DNA from: Cotesia glomerata
Lineage: Eukaryota; Arthropoda; Insecta; Hymenoptera; Braconidae
DNA: 64,000 bases
Assembly (NCBI RefSeq): GCF_020080835.1
Contig: NC_058159.1
Coordinates: 9,238,001-9,302,000 of the forward strand
Direction of reading: 5' to 3'
The position numbers were made by a program, and so were the translations under genes. Below are positions 48,267 to 60,621 of the stretch, piece by piece. Each line of letters starts with the position of its first letter. The stretch's first letter is position 1. The notes under the pieces are model-generated. The model worked only from the letters and a program-made list of their open reading frames with translations, searched no databases and had not been told where the DNA came from.

Positions 48267-49683
48267 GGTGATTCTCTGTAAGGATGTTTTTTGCTGTCCC
48301 GGGCATTTTTTTATTAGAAAAATTGTTATTTTGTAATTGAAAAAAATTTATTACGAAAGTCAAAAAACATTTCTATTTGGAGCATTGAAAACTAAAATGA
48401 AATAAATTTTGGTTTTTTTGCTATAAATTCGTAAACCACCAAAATAACAGCCCCCTGGGCTGTCCCTTTCCCAAAATTGAAATTTTAAGATTCAATTTTA
48501 AGTTATTCGTCCATAATATATAATTTTGTCCATAATGTTTATAAACTTAATTAGTTAACTAACAATCTTCTTCAATAAAAAGTACCGAAAATTAATTTGT
48601 TTCATTTAATTCATTAAACCAAAGTTTGTGCCAGAAGTTTAAAGCCAAAAAAAAACCCAGCGTGTTATTTTACCTTCTGTAAGGTTTATAAGGACCTAAC
48701 TAGCCTTCAGTAAATAACCATAGGACTGTTAGCGCTTTATCGCCATTTTATTTAGTGCCAAAACACCGTTTGTACTGGAAACATGTGTCTGGGCTATGAG
48801 ATACTCAGTCCCCTGGCAACTATTTTTATTTATAATTTACTAGAAAATCGTACGCGCTTTACGCGCTTCTGTCAAAATTTTTATTATCGGCAGTTTAATT
48901 AATCAATATTTTTACAAATTTTACTTGCTATGGTAACCGTTGCCATGGTAACCGTTACTGTGGTAACCGTCGCCATGGTAACTGTTGCCGAAGTGGTCAC
49001 CATAGCAACAAAAAGCGACAACAATGAAAATCCCACATCAACTTTTTAATAAAGGATTTATAAAATTGGATCCATAAGTCTTAATATTATTATAATTGAT
49101 GCAAATATTAATTGAGAACTTGAAAAGTTGAATGCATTGAAATAGTTTGCTTGATTTTTCTCAATTTGATGAAAAAAAAAAAAAAAAAAAACAGTCCCCT
49201 GTCATGTTATATGGCAAAAGATGACTGTGTATTTATTATCATTAAGCAAAAGAAGACTGTGTATTTATTATCATTAACGCTTTCCCGGCTCGGAGTATCG
49301 GTGAGTCTAGATGTGAGTCAAGTGAGGATAGAGCCAATCAAAGTCCGTTGTAAGGCTGTATGAGTGAAAGTTTAGTTGTGGTAGTGTAGACAAGCGTCCC
49401 CTTCTACCATTTTTCCGGCCCCCTCTCTAAAAAATAGACTATAGCTCTCTCATTTTAAGAATAAGACGTACGATTCAAATTGAGAATAGGGATTCAAGGT
49501 CGACCGGGAAAGGGTTAAGCTGATAGCTGTGTATTTATTATCATTAAGCAAAAGAAGACTGTGTATTTGTTATCATTAAGCTGATAGTTTTGTAGCCCTT
49601 GTTAATTGTTTTTCTAATAAAATCAAAAATAATTTGATCGGACAATTTTGTACAGATTTGAGACATCTTTACAGAGAATCATC
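48267..49683. mobile_element. TIR element of about 1.4 kb, TA target
   Basis: It starts TGGGTGATTCTCTGTAAGGA and ends with the inverted TCTTTACAGAGAATCATCCA. TA lies outside each end. The interior has no transposase. It contains a GC-poor body, tandem repeats of TGTGTATTTATTATCATTAA (about 49225-49590) and an array of X-box-like motifs (48925-49008). It is probably a non-autonomous Tc1/mariner-like or related element; the class is uncertain. Confidence 0.5.
48925..49008. promoter_or_regulatory. Array of X-box-like (RFX-type) motifs, 15-bp period
   Basis: Near-palindromic words occur in register at 48925 (TTGCTATGGTAAC), 48939 (GTTGCCATGGTAAC), 48954 (GTTACTGTGGTAAC) and 48969 (GTCGCCATGGTAAC). 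A fifth, more diverged word (GTCACCATAGCAAC) lies near 48995-49008. GTTGCCATGGTAAC matches the known X-box consensus bound by RFX transcription factors. Whether they are bound, or are only a slippage array, cannot be told from sequence. Confidence 0.5.
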
Positions 49684-50834
49684 CATATATTTTTGAATAC
49701 ATTCAATAGCGATTACATCAAATTTCAACGAAGAAGTTCTTAATTTTCAATAAATAAAAATTACAGATAACAAAATTTATTTTTAATGAGCAAAATGTTA
49801 TACAATTAACTTTTTACGACTGAAAACTGGTTTTGCATGTTTATTCAATTTTTCTCATGCTAATTTATATTAATTCCTCAGAGGTTATGGGCCTACCCTC
49901 CATTCTGGCCACAGCAGACATGTTATACGTTGTCGCAATGTTAAATTAGTCCGACATCGCCATTAAAGGATTAAAGGACTAACGGATTCAAAGTAACAGT
50001 AAGCTTGTTTATTAAAATGTTTTCTCCAAATGAGTGAACTTATGCTGTGTATTTCCTTAACAGATACACAGAAAAAAAAAAAAAAACTTGAACCAAGAAA
50101 AAAATTTTTGAGTCAAGTAAAATCCACTTAAATCAAAAAAAATTTTTTAGTTCAAGAATTTTTCTACTTAAATCAAGAAAATTTAGTTCTTCGAAATTAT
50201 TTACGTGATTCAACTTAATTTTTTTTTTTTTTTCAGTATATGAATGTATATCAAGTCTTTTTTTGTCTTATTAATTAAACACACATACACATACATAGCG
50301 ACATCGTAGAAATAGACAAAACAACTTTCTAGGACCTCAAAACGTGGAGATCTGATGAGAACTCAGTTTTCGATAACTAAATTTTTTCGATTTAAGTAAA
50401 CCTTCTTTTGTGCATCTATATTTATTCATTGAGAGATATTGACTATAAGTTCGACACACTGATAGAAAAAATTTCTTTTGAACTAAAATGAGCAATGTTT
50501 TGTCATCAGAAATTGAGTTGTTGAAAATTTTCAACAATTTTATTTTTAGTTGAGAATTCAAAATTTTTCTTTTAATAACTTTTTTATTGAAAAAAAGTAT
50601 TCTAAATTTAGGAAAAAACAATTTTGAATGGAAATTTCTGAGATGTCTACCTAGAATTATTTTTTTCCAAATCAAAAAAACTTTTTTTTATCATTCCGAG
50701 GCCGAAAGTTTGTTTCCCAAACCTATTTTGCGTGAAGAAACAGACGAATTTCAGACCTATCACAATTAGTGACATTTAAAATCACGCATGTTTTTTGTTT
50801 TAACTTTCCTCTCGTGCATTAAAAATTATAACCC
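49684..50834. other. Region without a gene, with repeat fragments
   Basis: It holds AAGAAAAAAATTTTTGAGTCAAG-type MITE remnants (50070-50220) and a fragment of the foldback family (about 50278-50370, CACACATACACATACATAGCG then CTAGGACCTCAAAACGTGG). No coding region is supported. Confidence 0.45.
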
Positions 50835-50848
50835 GTTGCTATAGTAAC
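50835..50848. promoter_or_regulatory. X-box-like motif upstream of the recombinase gene
   Basis: GTTGCTATAGTAAC, a near-perfect inverted repeat of the RFX type, lies about 125 bp before the recombinase ATG. It could be part of its promoter. A single match of this length may be chance. Confidence 0.35.
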
Positions 50849-51389
50849 CAAATATCGAGTAATTAATAGCAGCGTCATACAAGTATAAGTGAAGTGATGA
50901 TAAATAATTGTATTATTTATAATTTCCTGTGCAGTGATATTATTAAATAAAATTTATCTAGTTTATAAACAAAAATGAGTTCATCTGATTCGTCTGACGA
51001 TTCGGAGAATGCTGAAGCGCTGAAAGTGCGACGTGATATAGAAGCAGAAGCTCAAGAAATTACAAAAAATCTAGCACCGTCAGAATCAGTTCAAAGATAC
51101 CGTACTTGCTATAATAGTTTCATGAGTTGGAAAAATGCTAACGCAGGAGATGCACTGAATGAAAATATTTTGTTGGTATATTTTAAGGACTTGATGAAGT
51201 CGCTGGTCTATGTTAAAAACAATGATCAACATTAACCACAACATTGATATCAATAAATACGCCAAATTAAAAACTTCAATTAAAAATTTTTCCAAAGGTC
51301 ATGTTTCCAAAAAATCTAAAGTACTTTCATGGAGTCAATTTAAAAAGTTTATTACTGAAGCTCCTGATTTTATTTATTTAGCTACGAAG

Positions 51390-51465
51390 GTAAATATTAA
51401 ATAACTATTTATGTCTTTACGTAAAACCACTATAATTACAAGTATTTATTGAAATTCTATTTCAG
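51390..51465 (+). other. Predicted intron in the recombinase gene
   Basis: AAG|GTAAATATT opens and TTCTATTTCAG|GTTATTGCG closes a 76-nt AT-rich intron. Removing it joins ...IYLATK to VIAIFGVSGAMRG in phase 0, which restores the recombinase core. The intron itself contains in-frame stops. Confidence 0.7.
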
Positions 51466-51954
51466 GTTATTGCGATTTTCGGAGTATCTGGAGCAATGAG
51501 AGGTCAAGAAATTTGTGACTTAGCAGTACAAGACGTCGAAGATACGGGCACCCAGCTGATTGTAACTGTCCTTAAAACGAAAAATAAATATCCTCGGACG
51601 TTTGTACCAGACTCTCAGACCTAAAGACACAAGAACAGACAGATTTTTCTTACAATATCATCGCGGTGCTTGCATACGTCAAGTCATTGGGAAAAACTCG
51701 ATTGCTCAAGCTCCTAAAACCATGGCTCTGTTCTTAAGACTACCAGATGCTGAGAAATACACAGGTCACTGCCTTCGTCGTACATCTACAACGCTGTTGG
51801 CCGATTCCGGAGCTTCTCTACTCACTATCAAACAGCACGGGGGTTGGAAATCGGATGCCGTTGCTATCGGATACATAGAGAATTCCTTGGCAAACAAGCG
51901 AAAAATTTTCAATCAAATAATTAGTGCAGATCGTTCTTTACCGACATCAACACG

Positions 51955-52230
51955 TACAATAACATCTACCATGCAAACTTCTTCTAATTCAACCTGCTCT
52001 CCACCAACAACAACTCACACAATAACATCTACCATGCAAACTTCTTCTAATTCAACCTGCTCTCCACCACCAACAACTCACACAATAACATCTACCATGC
52101 AAACTTCTTCTAATTTAACCTGCTCTCCACCAACAACAACTCAGACAACAACATCTACTAGGCCAACGCCTTCCAATTTGACCTGCTCTTTACCAACAAC
52201 AACTCACACAGTAACATCTACTAGTACAAA
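51955..52230 (+). repeat. 63-bp coding tandem repeat (21 residues, four units)
   Basis: The units read TITSTMQTSSNSTCSPPTTT with small changes. The first three are almost identical in DNA and the fourth is diverged. The tract lies between the catalytic domain and the C-terminus and is likely disordered. Confidence 0.8.
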
Positions 52231-52810
52231 AACTTCAAAATCGGATTTCTCAACACCAGTAGTCACTCGAACAATAACAACGACAAAATTAACAGTGCCA
52301 ACTTATACAACAACAGCGACGACTTCCAAGTCTGTTTCAGAAATCCAAGATTCGATATCTGATATTGATATTGAATTTGCAATGGACTATCCAAATGTAC
52401 AACCTACTTCGAAATCAACATCGATGTCTGGACCTAAAAGATTAAATGAAAAACCTACTAAGCCGTCAGATTCGAAACGCAAACGAAGAATTTGCTTACA
52501 AAGAAACGATCTTCTAAATATTTTTAAGTCTATTCCAGATCATGCTCAGATAAAATTTGAAAATTGCAATTTTGAAATTAATCTTCATTACCATGAAAAC
52601 GATAAAGAAAATCAAAATGATTAATTAAGCTATTACATGATGAAGTTATTTAAGTTTCTGTTATTTGAATATATTATAAACTCTATTTCCTGTTATGTTA
52701 TAATGGTTTTATCATATGTAATATTATTATAGTTGAGAAAATTTTTTGAGAATAAAAATCTTAATTTTATTCTTATCAAATAAAAAAATTATGTATGTTT
52801 ATATATTCAT

Positions 52811-52816
52811 CTAATA

Positions 52817-52903
<87 letters not shown>
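52811..52903. repeat. (AAT)n microsatellite
   Basis: About 31 uninterrupted AAT/ATA units 190 bp downstream of the recombinase stop. The poly-Ile frame on the minus strand is an artefact. Confidence 0.95.
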
Positions 52904-52904
<1 letters not shown>

Positions 52905-52949
52905 TTTATAGTTTCTCAAATTACTATCAAACTTTCGGTCCTGGAACAA

Positions 52950-53050
52950 TAAAAAATAGTATACGCACCATGGGAGGAAAGTAGGACATCTCAACCCGCG
53001 CTTTTGTCACCCGAGCCAAAGGCTCCCTTGGTGCGTAATATACTATTTCA
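52950..53050. repeat. Imperfect inverted repeat
   Basis: AATAGTATACGCACCA and, on the other strand, AATAGTATATTACGCACCA enclose about 60 bp of GC-richer DNA (CCCGCGCTTTTGTCACCCG). This could be a tiny MITE or a structured end. Confidence 0.45.
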
Positions 53051-54958
53051 ACAAAAAAGTTATTGTGAGAAAATTTTTGATTTTTTCAGCTAAAAAATAA
53101 AACTGTTTGAAATTTTCGACAAATCAAGTTCTTGTCACATCAATGTCTATTTTTTTCAAAATAAATTTTTTCTCTTAATATAGTCAGAATCGAAGTTACG
53201 TATAAAAAAATATTGATTGCGTTAATGGATGAATTAAGAAAAGAAATTTCGAATTAAAACTACTCTTAATTATTTGAAATTACTTCCTTAGACTTGATTA
53301 CTTAGAGAATTAGAAAAATAAATAATTCATTGATAATGAAAATATATAACACCATCAAAGATCTAAGAAGCTGACTAATCTCCTTGCAACAAATTCCACG
53401 AGGAGATATAGAGAGCCACTTGGAACTTCAATAGATCGTACGTCTCAATAGAACGCGAGCCAATTAGATTTAGAACAATCGAGATTTAGAGGAAGGAGAA
53501 ATTTCTATAGACAGAATTCCAGTGCTCGGTAGCGGAGTATACTGGACGTATTTCTTATATAATAGGAGTTTTTCCATAAAATACATTTCTCATGGAGTCG
53601 ACGGAATCCAAACGGCACATTTGCGCAATGGGATGTGCAACTGAGAGCCAAATCTAGCTTATCCTCTTATACTTTGTGTCTCACACACTACATTTATATA
53701 CTGTAGGTTAGTATTACTAGTACTGCGTATGGTAGAAGGAACGTAAATGTGTGTAGACATGAGGGTAAAAAGCAGAAATATATACTGACTCTAGGGCATT
53801 TCGATGCGTCCCATTTATGAGATTGCATGAATAAATTCTACACGCATCCGACAATGTTACGTTCGCTTTCACCTTACTCAAGGCTACTGCTGCTACCATC
53901 CACTTTTATTTCTAGAGAATTGTGGTCAACTTGACAACCAGTCAGAAAACTATGAGATAAAGATCCTTAGAAAGTCTGCTCACGACAGTTTTGCTGTTAA
54001 AAAATTCAAACATTTAACATAATGCGGAAAAAATGAGCATTTCTCTTGAATGCATATAAAATATACTCCTTCGGAAGGTAAGGATTTGCATTTTTCTCTT
54101 ATTATTATTGCTACATAAATAAATCACATACCCAGGAATAACGGAAGCATTATAATTTTTGCATTACCAAATTGCGCATTTCATAATTAATGATCCAATT
54201 ATTTTATTCACTGATCGCAATATTTTTGCCCATCGTAATTATTTATCAAGAAGAAAAACGAGAATTTGGTTAGTTGATTGGATGCATGTATTATTCATGT
54301 TGTACTTTATCGTACATTACTTTATACTTAAAATGGATTTATTAATAATTAATAAGCTATTTTGGCAGTAAAAAGCATCTTGTCTCCAGTAGTGATCGAA
54401 TACGATAAAATGTAAGGAAACTTTGAGAAAAAGTTTTAAAATGCCGACGTAACTTTCCCACTTAAATTCTTGAAATAAATTTCTAATAGGGTGTATCAGT
54501 GTATAAGTTATCCAAGATTTCCGACAAGTTAAATGCCTTCAAGGCTCTAAGTCAAATGGTACCAAACCTCTCGTCGGCTGACAGGAGAAAATATCCCTCA
54601 TGTTGCTCAGCACGAGCACGGATACAAGGTTTTTACAATTTTATCGGTAAACGTGATCCTAAGCAATGGTTGAAGATTTCTTTTTCTGATTACTGAAGCT
54701 AAATTATTATGGTTGTTATTATTGTTACTAGTGTTATTATCAACGATGCTTCAATTGGTTCAATGAGATAAAATTTAATAACTTTTTTTAGTGTATTTTG
54801 TGATATTTTTCACTATGGTAATTTATTAAAGTTATTTTATATTTTATAATGATTGTTTAGTTATTAATAGTGATGATTGAGTTTAATTAATGGTTCAAAG
54901 AGTTTAAGCCGGAAATTAATAATAAATATGAATTTAAATTGTAATAGTATATTACATA
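53051..54958. other. Unique-looking region without a recognised gene
   Basis: Between 53330 and 54700 the sequence is less repetitive than elsewhere and may be host intergenic or intronic DNA. The short frames at 53717-53899, 54159-54371 and 54499-54696 have no recognisable motif or splice support. Confidence 0.4.
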
Positions 54959-55057
54959 CCTAGGGCAGTAAAGTAAGAAATGTCTCAGATCACATGTAGT
55001 TGTTGGCCGAGGCGCATTACATATGATCTGAGATATTTCTTACTTTACTGCCCTAGG
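54959..55057. repeat. Near-perfect hairpin, 40-bp arms, 19-nt loop
   Basis: The left arm 54959-54998 starts CCTAGGGCAGTAAAG. The right arm 55018-55057 is its reverse complement with two mismatches (TACATATGATCTGAGATAT...). The loop is GC-rich (TTGTTGGCCGAGGCGCA-like). The geometry is very similar to the hairpin at 22680. Confidence 0.65.
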
Positions 55058-55383
55058 TTTCTAATATACTATTCTAATACCCTTTCATTAGCATCAATCA
55101 ATGTATGTATCGGAATCTTTGAACTCGATCTTCGATCACTCCAAAATTTCAAATTAAATTGAAACTGTGCACACTTACATAGTAAAAAATTTTATGTTAA
55201 ATATTTAACACTTTTTTGTGTTGATTTAAGGTTGTTCGAACATAAATGCACTCATTAATATCAAAAGCCTATTTTTCGATATGTTATGAATTGCTATCTC
55301 ATACGTCTAAATTAATTTTTTGGAATAGATCTGACGAAGGGTTATCGTTAAATAAATTATTAAAAAGTTTGGAAAATCCAAAG
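55058..55383. other. AT-rich spacer
   Basis: It contains TTTTATGTTAAATATTTAACACTTTTTTGTG-like words that recur near 58320-58400. No gene. Confidence 0.4.
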
Positions 55384-56037
55384 TTGCACGCGTCATAACG
55401 CTCATTTATTTTAAAAAAAAATAAATTAATTGTGTAATTGATTAAAAAAAAAAAAAATTATAATTAAGTAATTTCTTACAGAGTATTTTTTATTTTTTTT
55501 TTTTAATATCGGCGCTCTTTTTTCTTGTCATATGCGCACGCAGTCTAAAAAAATCTAGCTTGATCAAGTGGCGCCATAGTTTTCACGTGACAAATAAGAA
55601 AGTTCGTTTGGCTTTGTACGGTTGTAACGTAGTGAATTTTAATAAAAATTTAATTTAAAAAAAAAAAATACGTAAACTAGGCCACTGATATTAAATAAGG
55701 ACCCAGTTAATCGAATTCTTAAACTAATAAAAGAGGTCTGGTCTTGAAATATCAATTTGTTCGGAAGTAATCGTTGGTACATCCAAAATGGGGTGACATC
55801 CGGACGTCCACGTAAAATTTTTTTCAAAACGTTTATTTTTTCACAATAACAACATGAAATGATTTTAGAAAGTAAAAGATGATTTAATTTAAGTGTTTTT
55901 TCGGTGTACATCTACTTATATCATTGTATAAGTGTAATATGGTTGTGATAGAGGCATTTAAAGATCACAAAATTGCTTGACCTTGACGAGTCGAGTATAA
56001 AGCACAACCAAACGCGCTTCGCGCTATAAGGCGTGCA
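55384..56037. mobile_element. Non-autonomous TIR element (GCACGC family), copy 2
   Basis: Same ends and interior as 11064-11700: GCACGCGTCATAACGC at the left and GCGCTATAAGGCGTGC at the right. Most of the length is collinear with copy 1 with moderate divergence. Confidence 0.6.
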
Positions 56038-56591
56038 AAAATTGAAATTTAACATGTAGTCCATAGAGAATATTGGCGAGATGCACATATATCGATTTAT
56101 GTGATTGACTCTTATAAAGATTAAAGAACAAAAAACTTCTTTTTCGATTAATCAACTTTCGTCAAATACGTTAAAAATAAAATGAAAATTTTCTGACGAA
56201 GACATTTAAAGATACTGTAATGCAAAAGATAAGGAATTCAAAAAATATATCAGTCCACCATATTTAAAAATAAATAAACTACGTGATTCAGCGCAGTGTG
56301 GCAACGTTGCACAGAATAGAACACGCCAACTTCGAATTTTAATAATTCCTGAATATTTTTATGGGTTATGTTTTTCAACTCAACACTATACAGCGAGATA
56401 AATATAAACAGCTGTTTAGCGTGATGTTATCAGGTCTACGGTTTGTAAAAATATATTTGAGTCAAATTTTGACTATTTATTGTTTTTGTTAATTAGATTA
56501 ATCCAATTAATAATAATGTTAGGTAACGGTTCAATTATAGTAATGAATTTTTGTATTCGAATTTTTAATTTTAATAAAAAAAAAAATTAGA
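56038..56591. other. AT-rich region without a gene
   Basis: No feature was recognised. Confidence 0.45.
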
Positions 56592-57276
56592 AAAACGGTA
56601 GACCCTGAAGGCCATCCCTGCAACTTCCCGCTAATTTCATACCTAGGTGCTTAAAATTGGACTAATGATGTTTTCGAGCTCTTCAAGCTCAAAAATACAA
56701 ATTATGTGTTATTTTGAGCTCTCCAAGCTCAAAAAGATAGCTTTTTTATGCTTTTGAGCTCTTCGAGCTCAAAACTCTGATGGAAGTTTTATAGAACTAT
56801 TTTTTTTGAATTTTCAAACCGCAATAGCTTTTGAATGAATCAACCGATTTTCACGCAGTTGGCAGCATTCGACGCAGTTGTTTTAGCCTCATCAAAGATC
56901 TTCAAGTTTGAATTGATAAAACAAGGAAATTCGGAGCAATTCCGAAAAAACACTTTTTTGGGTTTTTTTTCGTTCACGATATCTCTCGAACGAATCAACC
57001 GATTTTGACCGGATTTGCGACGATCGACGCGGTTTTTCAAGGTTGAGAGCTGATTAGTTTTTAGAATTGATCGGTATAGCCGTTTAAAAGTTATCCCAAA
57101 AAAACCACTTCTGAAAAAATTTTTAACTTCCCGCTAAGAAAATCGAAGATTTCCAAAATTCCGGAAGTTATTGGTTTCACCCCGTTTTGAGAAAATTGAG
57201 TTTTCATCAGATCTCGACGTTTTAAGGTCACAGGAAGCTTTCCTGACTATTCCCGCGATGGTGTCCGTGCGGCTGT

Positions 57277-57353
<77 letters not shown>

Positions 57354-57830
57354 CTTCTTATAACTTTTGAACGGCTTGATCGATCGGATCGAAATAGATT
57401 GCGATCCAAAGAGTATCATTGCCATTAAATTACATGAAAATTTGAATCAATTCGGTTCGCTAGATTTTGAGAAATCTCAAAAATAAAATTTTCAAAAAAT
57501 CGTTTTTTTGGAATAACTTCTTAACGATTGCACCGATCAATTCCAAAAACTATTCCGCTCTTGAATTTGAAAAACCACGTCGATTGCCACCAGTCCCGTC
57601 AAAATCGGTTGATTCGTTCGAGAGTTATCGAAAACGAAAAATTAAAAAAAAAATGTTCTTTTGGAATTACTTCGAAATTCCTCGTTCGATCGATTTAAAC
57701 TTACAAATCGGTTATGAGGTTTCAAAAACTGCGTCGAATGCCACCAATCTCGTAAAAATCGGTTCATTCATTCAAAAGTTATTGCGGTTTGAAAATTCAA
57801 AAAATAGCGTGACTTAGCGAAAAATTATAT
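56592..57830 (+). mobile_element. Foldback-family copy 10, composite with inverted arm
   Basis: It starts with the inverted family end (GAAAAACGGTAGACCCTGAAG) and runs through an inverted arm to CCACTTCTGAAAAAATTTTT. It then begins a forward unit at 57124 (AACTTCCCGCTAAGAAAATC) with TG 57279-57350 and a forward body to about 57830. The arm/unit junction is base-for-base the same as in copy 1 (around 8706), so the longer inverted-arm form is a real element. The forward end is replaced by other repeat sequence after about 57830. Confidence 0.7.
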
Positions 57831-58277
57831 CAGACCTTTTTTGTAGGCCGTTCAATTTCCTACAAAAATATTTATTTATTTTTACCACACAATAACTCGT
57901 TAAGATACATCAAAATTCCAAAAAAAAAAAAAAAATTCCCGCGTTATTTAAATGAGAAATCAAAAATCACCATGTGACACCTTTAGATATTGATATTAAG
58001 AGCTCAAACTCTACCAGAATTTTTTTTTCGTAATCTTGGACGATATTTTAGCGGTAGCTAAAGAAAAAAAAATTAAAAGTTTTTTTTGGCCCACCCTAAC
58101 ATATATACACACACACATACATACAGACATAGTGACAATATCGCAGGGGTAGTCAGGGAAGTTTCCTATCACCTTCAAACGTCGAGATCTGATGAAAAAT
58201 CGATTTTTGCAAAACGGGGTGAAAACAATATAACTTCCCGGATTTTGAAAATCTTCGATTTTCTTAGCGGGAAGTTA
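57831..58277 (-). repeat. Repeat fragments including a 5' piece of the foldback family
   Basis: 58085-58277 on the minus strand holds the hairpin end (CTTAGCGGGAAGTT), GTCGAGATCTGATG and a very short (AC)4-(ATAC)n tract, with no body beyond. The preceding AT-rich part ends TTTTTTTTGGCCCACCCTAAC, a MITE-like border. Confidence 0.5.
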
Positions 58278-60617
58278 AAAATTTAGATTCTATTATGACA
58301 TACAGAGTACTTTTCGTGCAACTTTAACATAATAAATGTTAAATTTACACATAAAAGTGTAAATATTTAACACGAAGTTTTTGGGCGCAATGACGCAAAA
58401 TTTTTTACTGTGTATAAAGGACCGATAACACTACAATAATTTCATACATTTGTCCAATTATCCTGGCCAGGATCTTCAGGATTAGAGATTTTTATTATAT
58501 CCTAATAAACGATAATGTCTTTCACCAACTACTTGTTTATTATTTAAAAATACGGTAGTGTCTCGCATCAAGTACACATTTAAATGTTCTGAAGAGAGTA
58601 CCTGAAAAATGGTATCCATATCCCCGAAAAAACAACATGTTCACAAATTATTCACTCCCATTACAGGGAAGTTATGAAGGGTAGAGGTATTATCATAAAA
58701 TCATTACTTGTGACATTTTTTTTATTTCAAATATTTAATTTATTATTAATAATGTTTTTATTACATTATGTTTTTTATTGCTGTTAATTTATATTGTTCA
58801 TTACGTGTTCAATCCGTGTTATATGACTACTTTTGTAATAATATTAAAGCATACTAATTTACAGAAATAAATAAATTTTTTTTAGCGAATAACATTGTTT
58901 TAATACGTTCATTGATTAAAGGTTTCTATGTTTTATTTTAAAAATTTTTTAGATGCAGAAATTGAATGCTTACAGCATACAAGGGGAAAATTTCTATATT
59001 TTCGTTTTGCTCCTGATGAACTTTTGTACTTTAATTTTAAACACATTTATTTGTTTATTCTATTACATTTATTAACTTATTCATTTTGTATAACATAGTT
59101 ATTTCCTCTTGTTAATATATTAATTTATTTTTTAATATTCATAATAAATAAGCGTTAAATCGTTAAATGATATGTAAAAAATAATCATATGTTGTTTCCC
59201 ACTTTATGCGAATTTTTAAAAGCGCGCCATAACTATGCGGAAGTTTTTCTTTCCTTGTTTATTTTTCAAGCCTACTCTAACAATATTTGGCGCTTCTTTT
59301 AAGAGTTACCTTGATGCACATGTGGCGCCACTCTAATTTAATACATTTTTTCATATACACAGATCATTCTCTTTACCTCTACCCTCCATAAGGTAAGTAC
59401 ATAAAATAATCTTTAAATTTAATAATAATGAACGGTGATAATAGAGTTGGTGGGGTAAGTTAGACACTCTATAGCCCACAATTCAAAATCTGGGATTCTA
59501 CCAAATACCGCAAGTCACTAATAAAGGGACCGACCTTAACGATTGGGTTTTCTGAAGTTTTCTCATGTTCACTTCGATCGTATTATAACAGACAGGTGCG
59601 GTAGAAGAATTCGGAAAAATAGGGAGGAAGAAATCACAGCATAGAAAAAGAGTAATTCTGATGAAAAGCCTAATAAAAATAATTCGGTTGAAATTTATAT
59701 GGGAGTCATAAAAGTGTAGTCAGATCGGTAAATCGTAAATTTTTTGGGATGTCAGTGGAAAATTTTGAACATTGACGTCCTTTTAAAAAAAAGAAAAAAA
59801 TGATACTTAAGTAATATTTATGCCCTTGGCATGTAAATACAATTAAATAAATAAATATGAGTTGATGAAAGTGACATTCATTCTACTTGGGCTGTCATGG
59901 TTGGGCTCTTCAATTGGCCCGTTTACGTTTTTCAGTTCTGGCAAATTGGCTCTGTTAACGTATAGAACATTTCGCCGAAAAGTTATTCCCACAGTTGGAT
60001 GTCACGCTAAAAAAGTTATCGCAACGTAAAACCAGGTTAGTCCCATTTGTCTGTTTTACGGTCATCCAACAGATAGGCTAGATAGTACCCAGTACAGGTT
60101 GGCGATACACCTACACCCTACCATAATTACTTGATTTCGCTTGAACTCGTGAGCACATCCCCTAACTTTATTGGCTCGTATGTCCTTTAATCAATGTCAA
60201 CCATCAGTACGATACATTTTATTGCTATGCAGACTAGTCATCCTGACTACGAAGACACGTTTGAAAACATGTATTATAGAGCGGATGAGAGAGTTATATG
60301 AGGATGAAAAGATATAGCCACAGAAAGCAAGTAAAAGCAATGGTAAAAGAGAACTAATATTAATTGTGCGGTCATGTCTTTATAAAATTGCAACTCGTTT
60401 ATTTGACGTTTTTCTTTGGTTTCTTTTTAAAGTTTAATCGATATATCACTACAATTGAATCCAATTGTACTTCTATAAATTAATTAGAAGCTTTTAATCT
60501 ACTTAATTATTTTAGAGGAAGAGTTTCATTTTAGATTCTAAATATTCTTAATAAATACTCAAAGCTTTTAAACAAATTAAGCTCATTGTAAATTATCTTA
60601 AATTATTAACAAAATTA
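58278..60617. other. AT-rich and unique-looking region without a recognised gene
   Basis: 58280-59170 is extremely AT-rich. 59450-60350 has more even composition and no obvious repeats, and could be host intergenic DNA. No ORF with coding character and no RNA gene was found on either strand. Confidence 0.45.
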
Positions 60618-60621
60618 GGAC

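Larger units (their letters stand above)
50975..52624 (+). pseudogene. Crypton-like tyrosine recombinase, two frame breaks
   Basis: It starts at ATG 50975 (MSSSDSSDDSEN). The N-terminal SAM-like/core-binding part includes SVQRYRTCYNSFMSW. Catalytic residues of a tyrosine recombinase are all visible: Arg in SGAMRGQEICDL, Lys in LKTKNKYPRTF, His-x-x-Arg in GHCLRRTSTTLL, His in KQHGGWKSDAV, and the Tyr in IGYIENS. A 76-bp intron (51390-51465) splices cleanly in frame. The frame breaks near 51200 and again near 51608, each time with some expected residues missing, which suggests small deletions. A Ser/Thr/Pro-rich tail with four 21-residue repeats follows, and the C-terminus is CNFEINLHYHENDKENQND. 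Such recombinases drive Crypton transposons; a domesticated host gene is the alternative. Confidence 0.7.
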
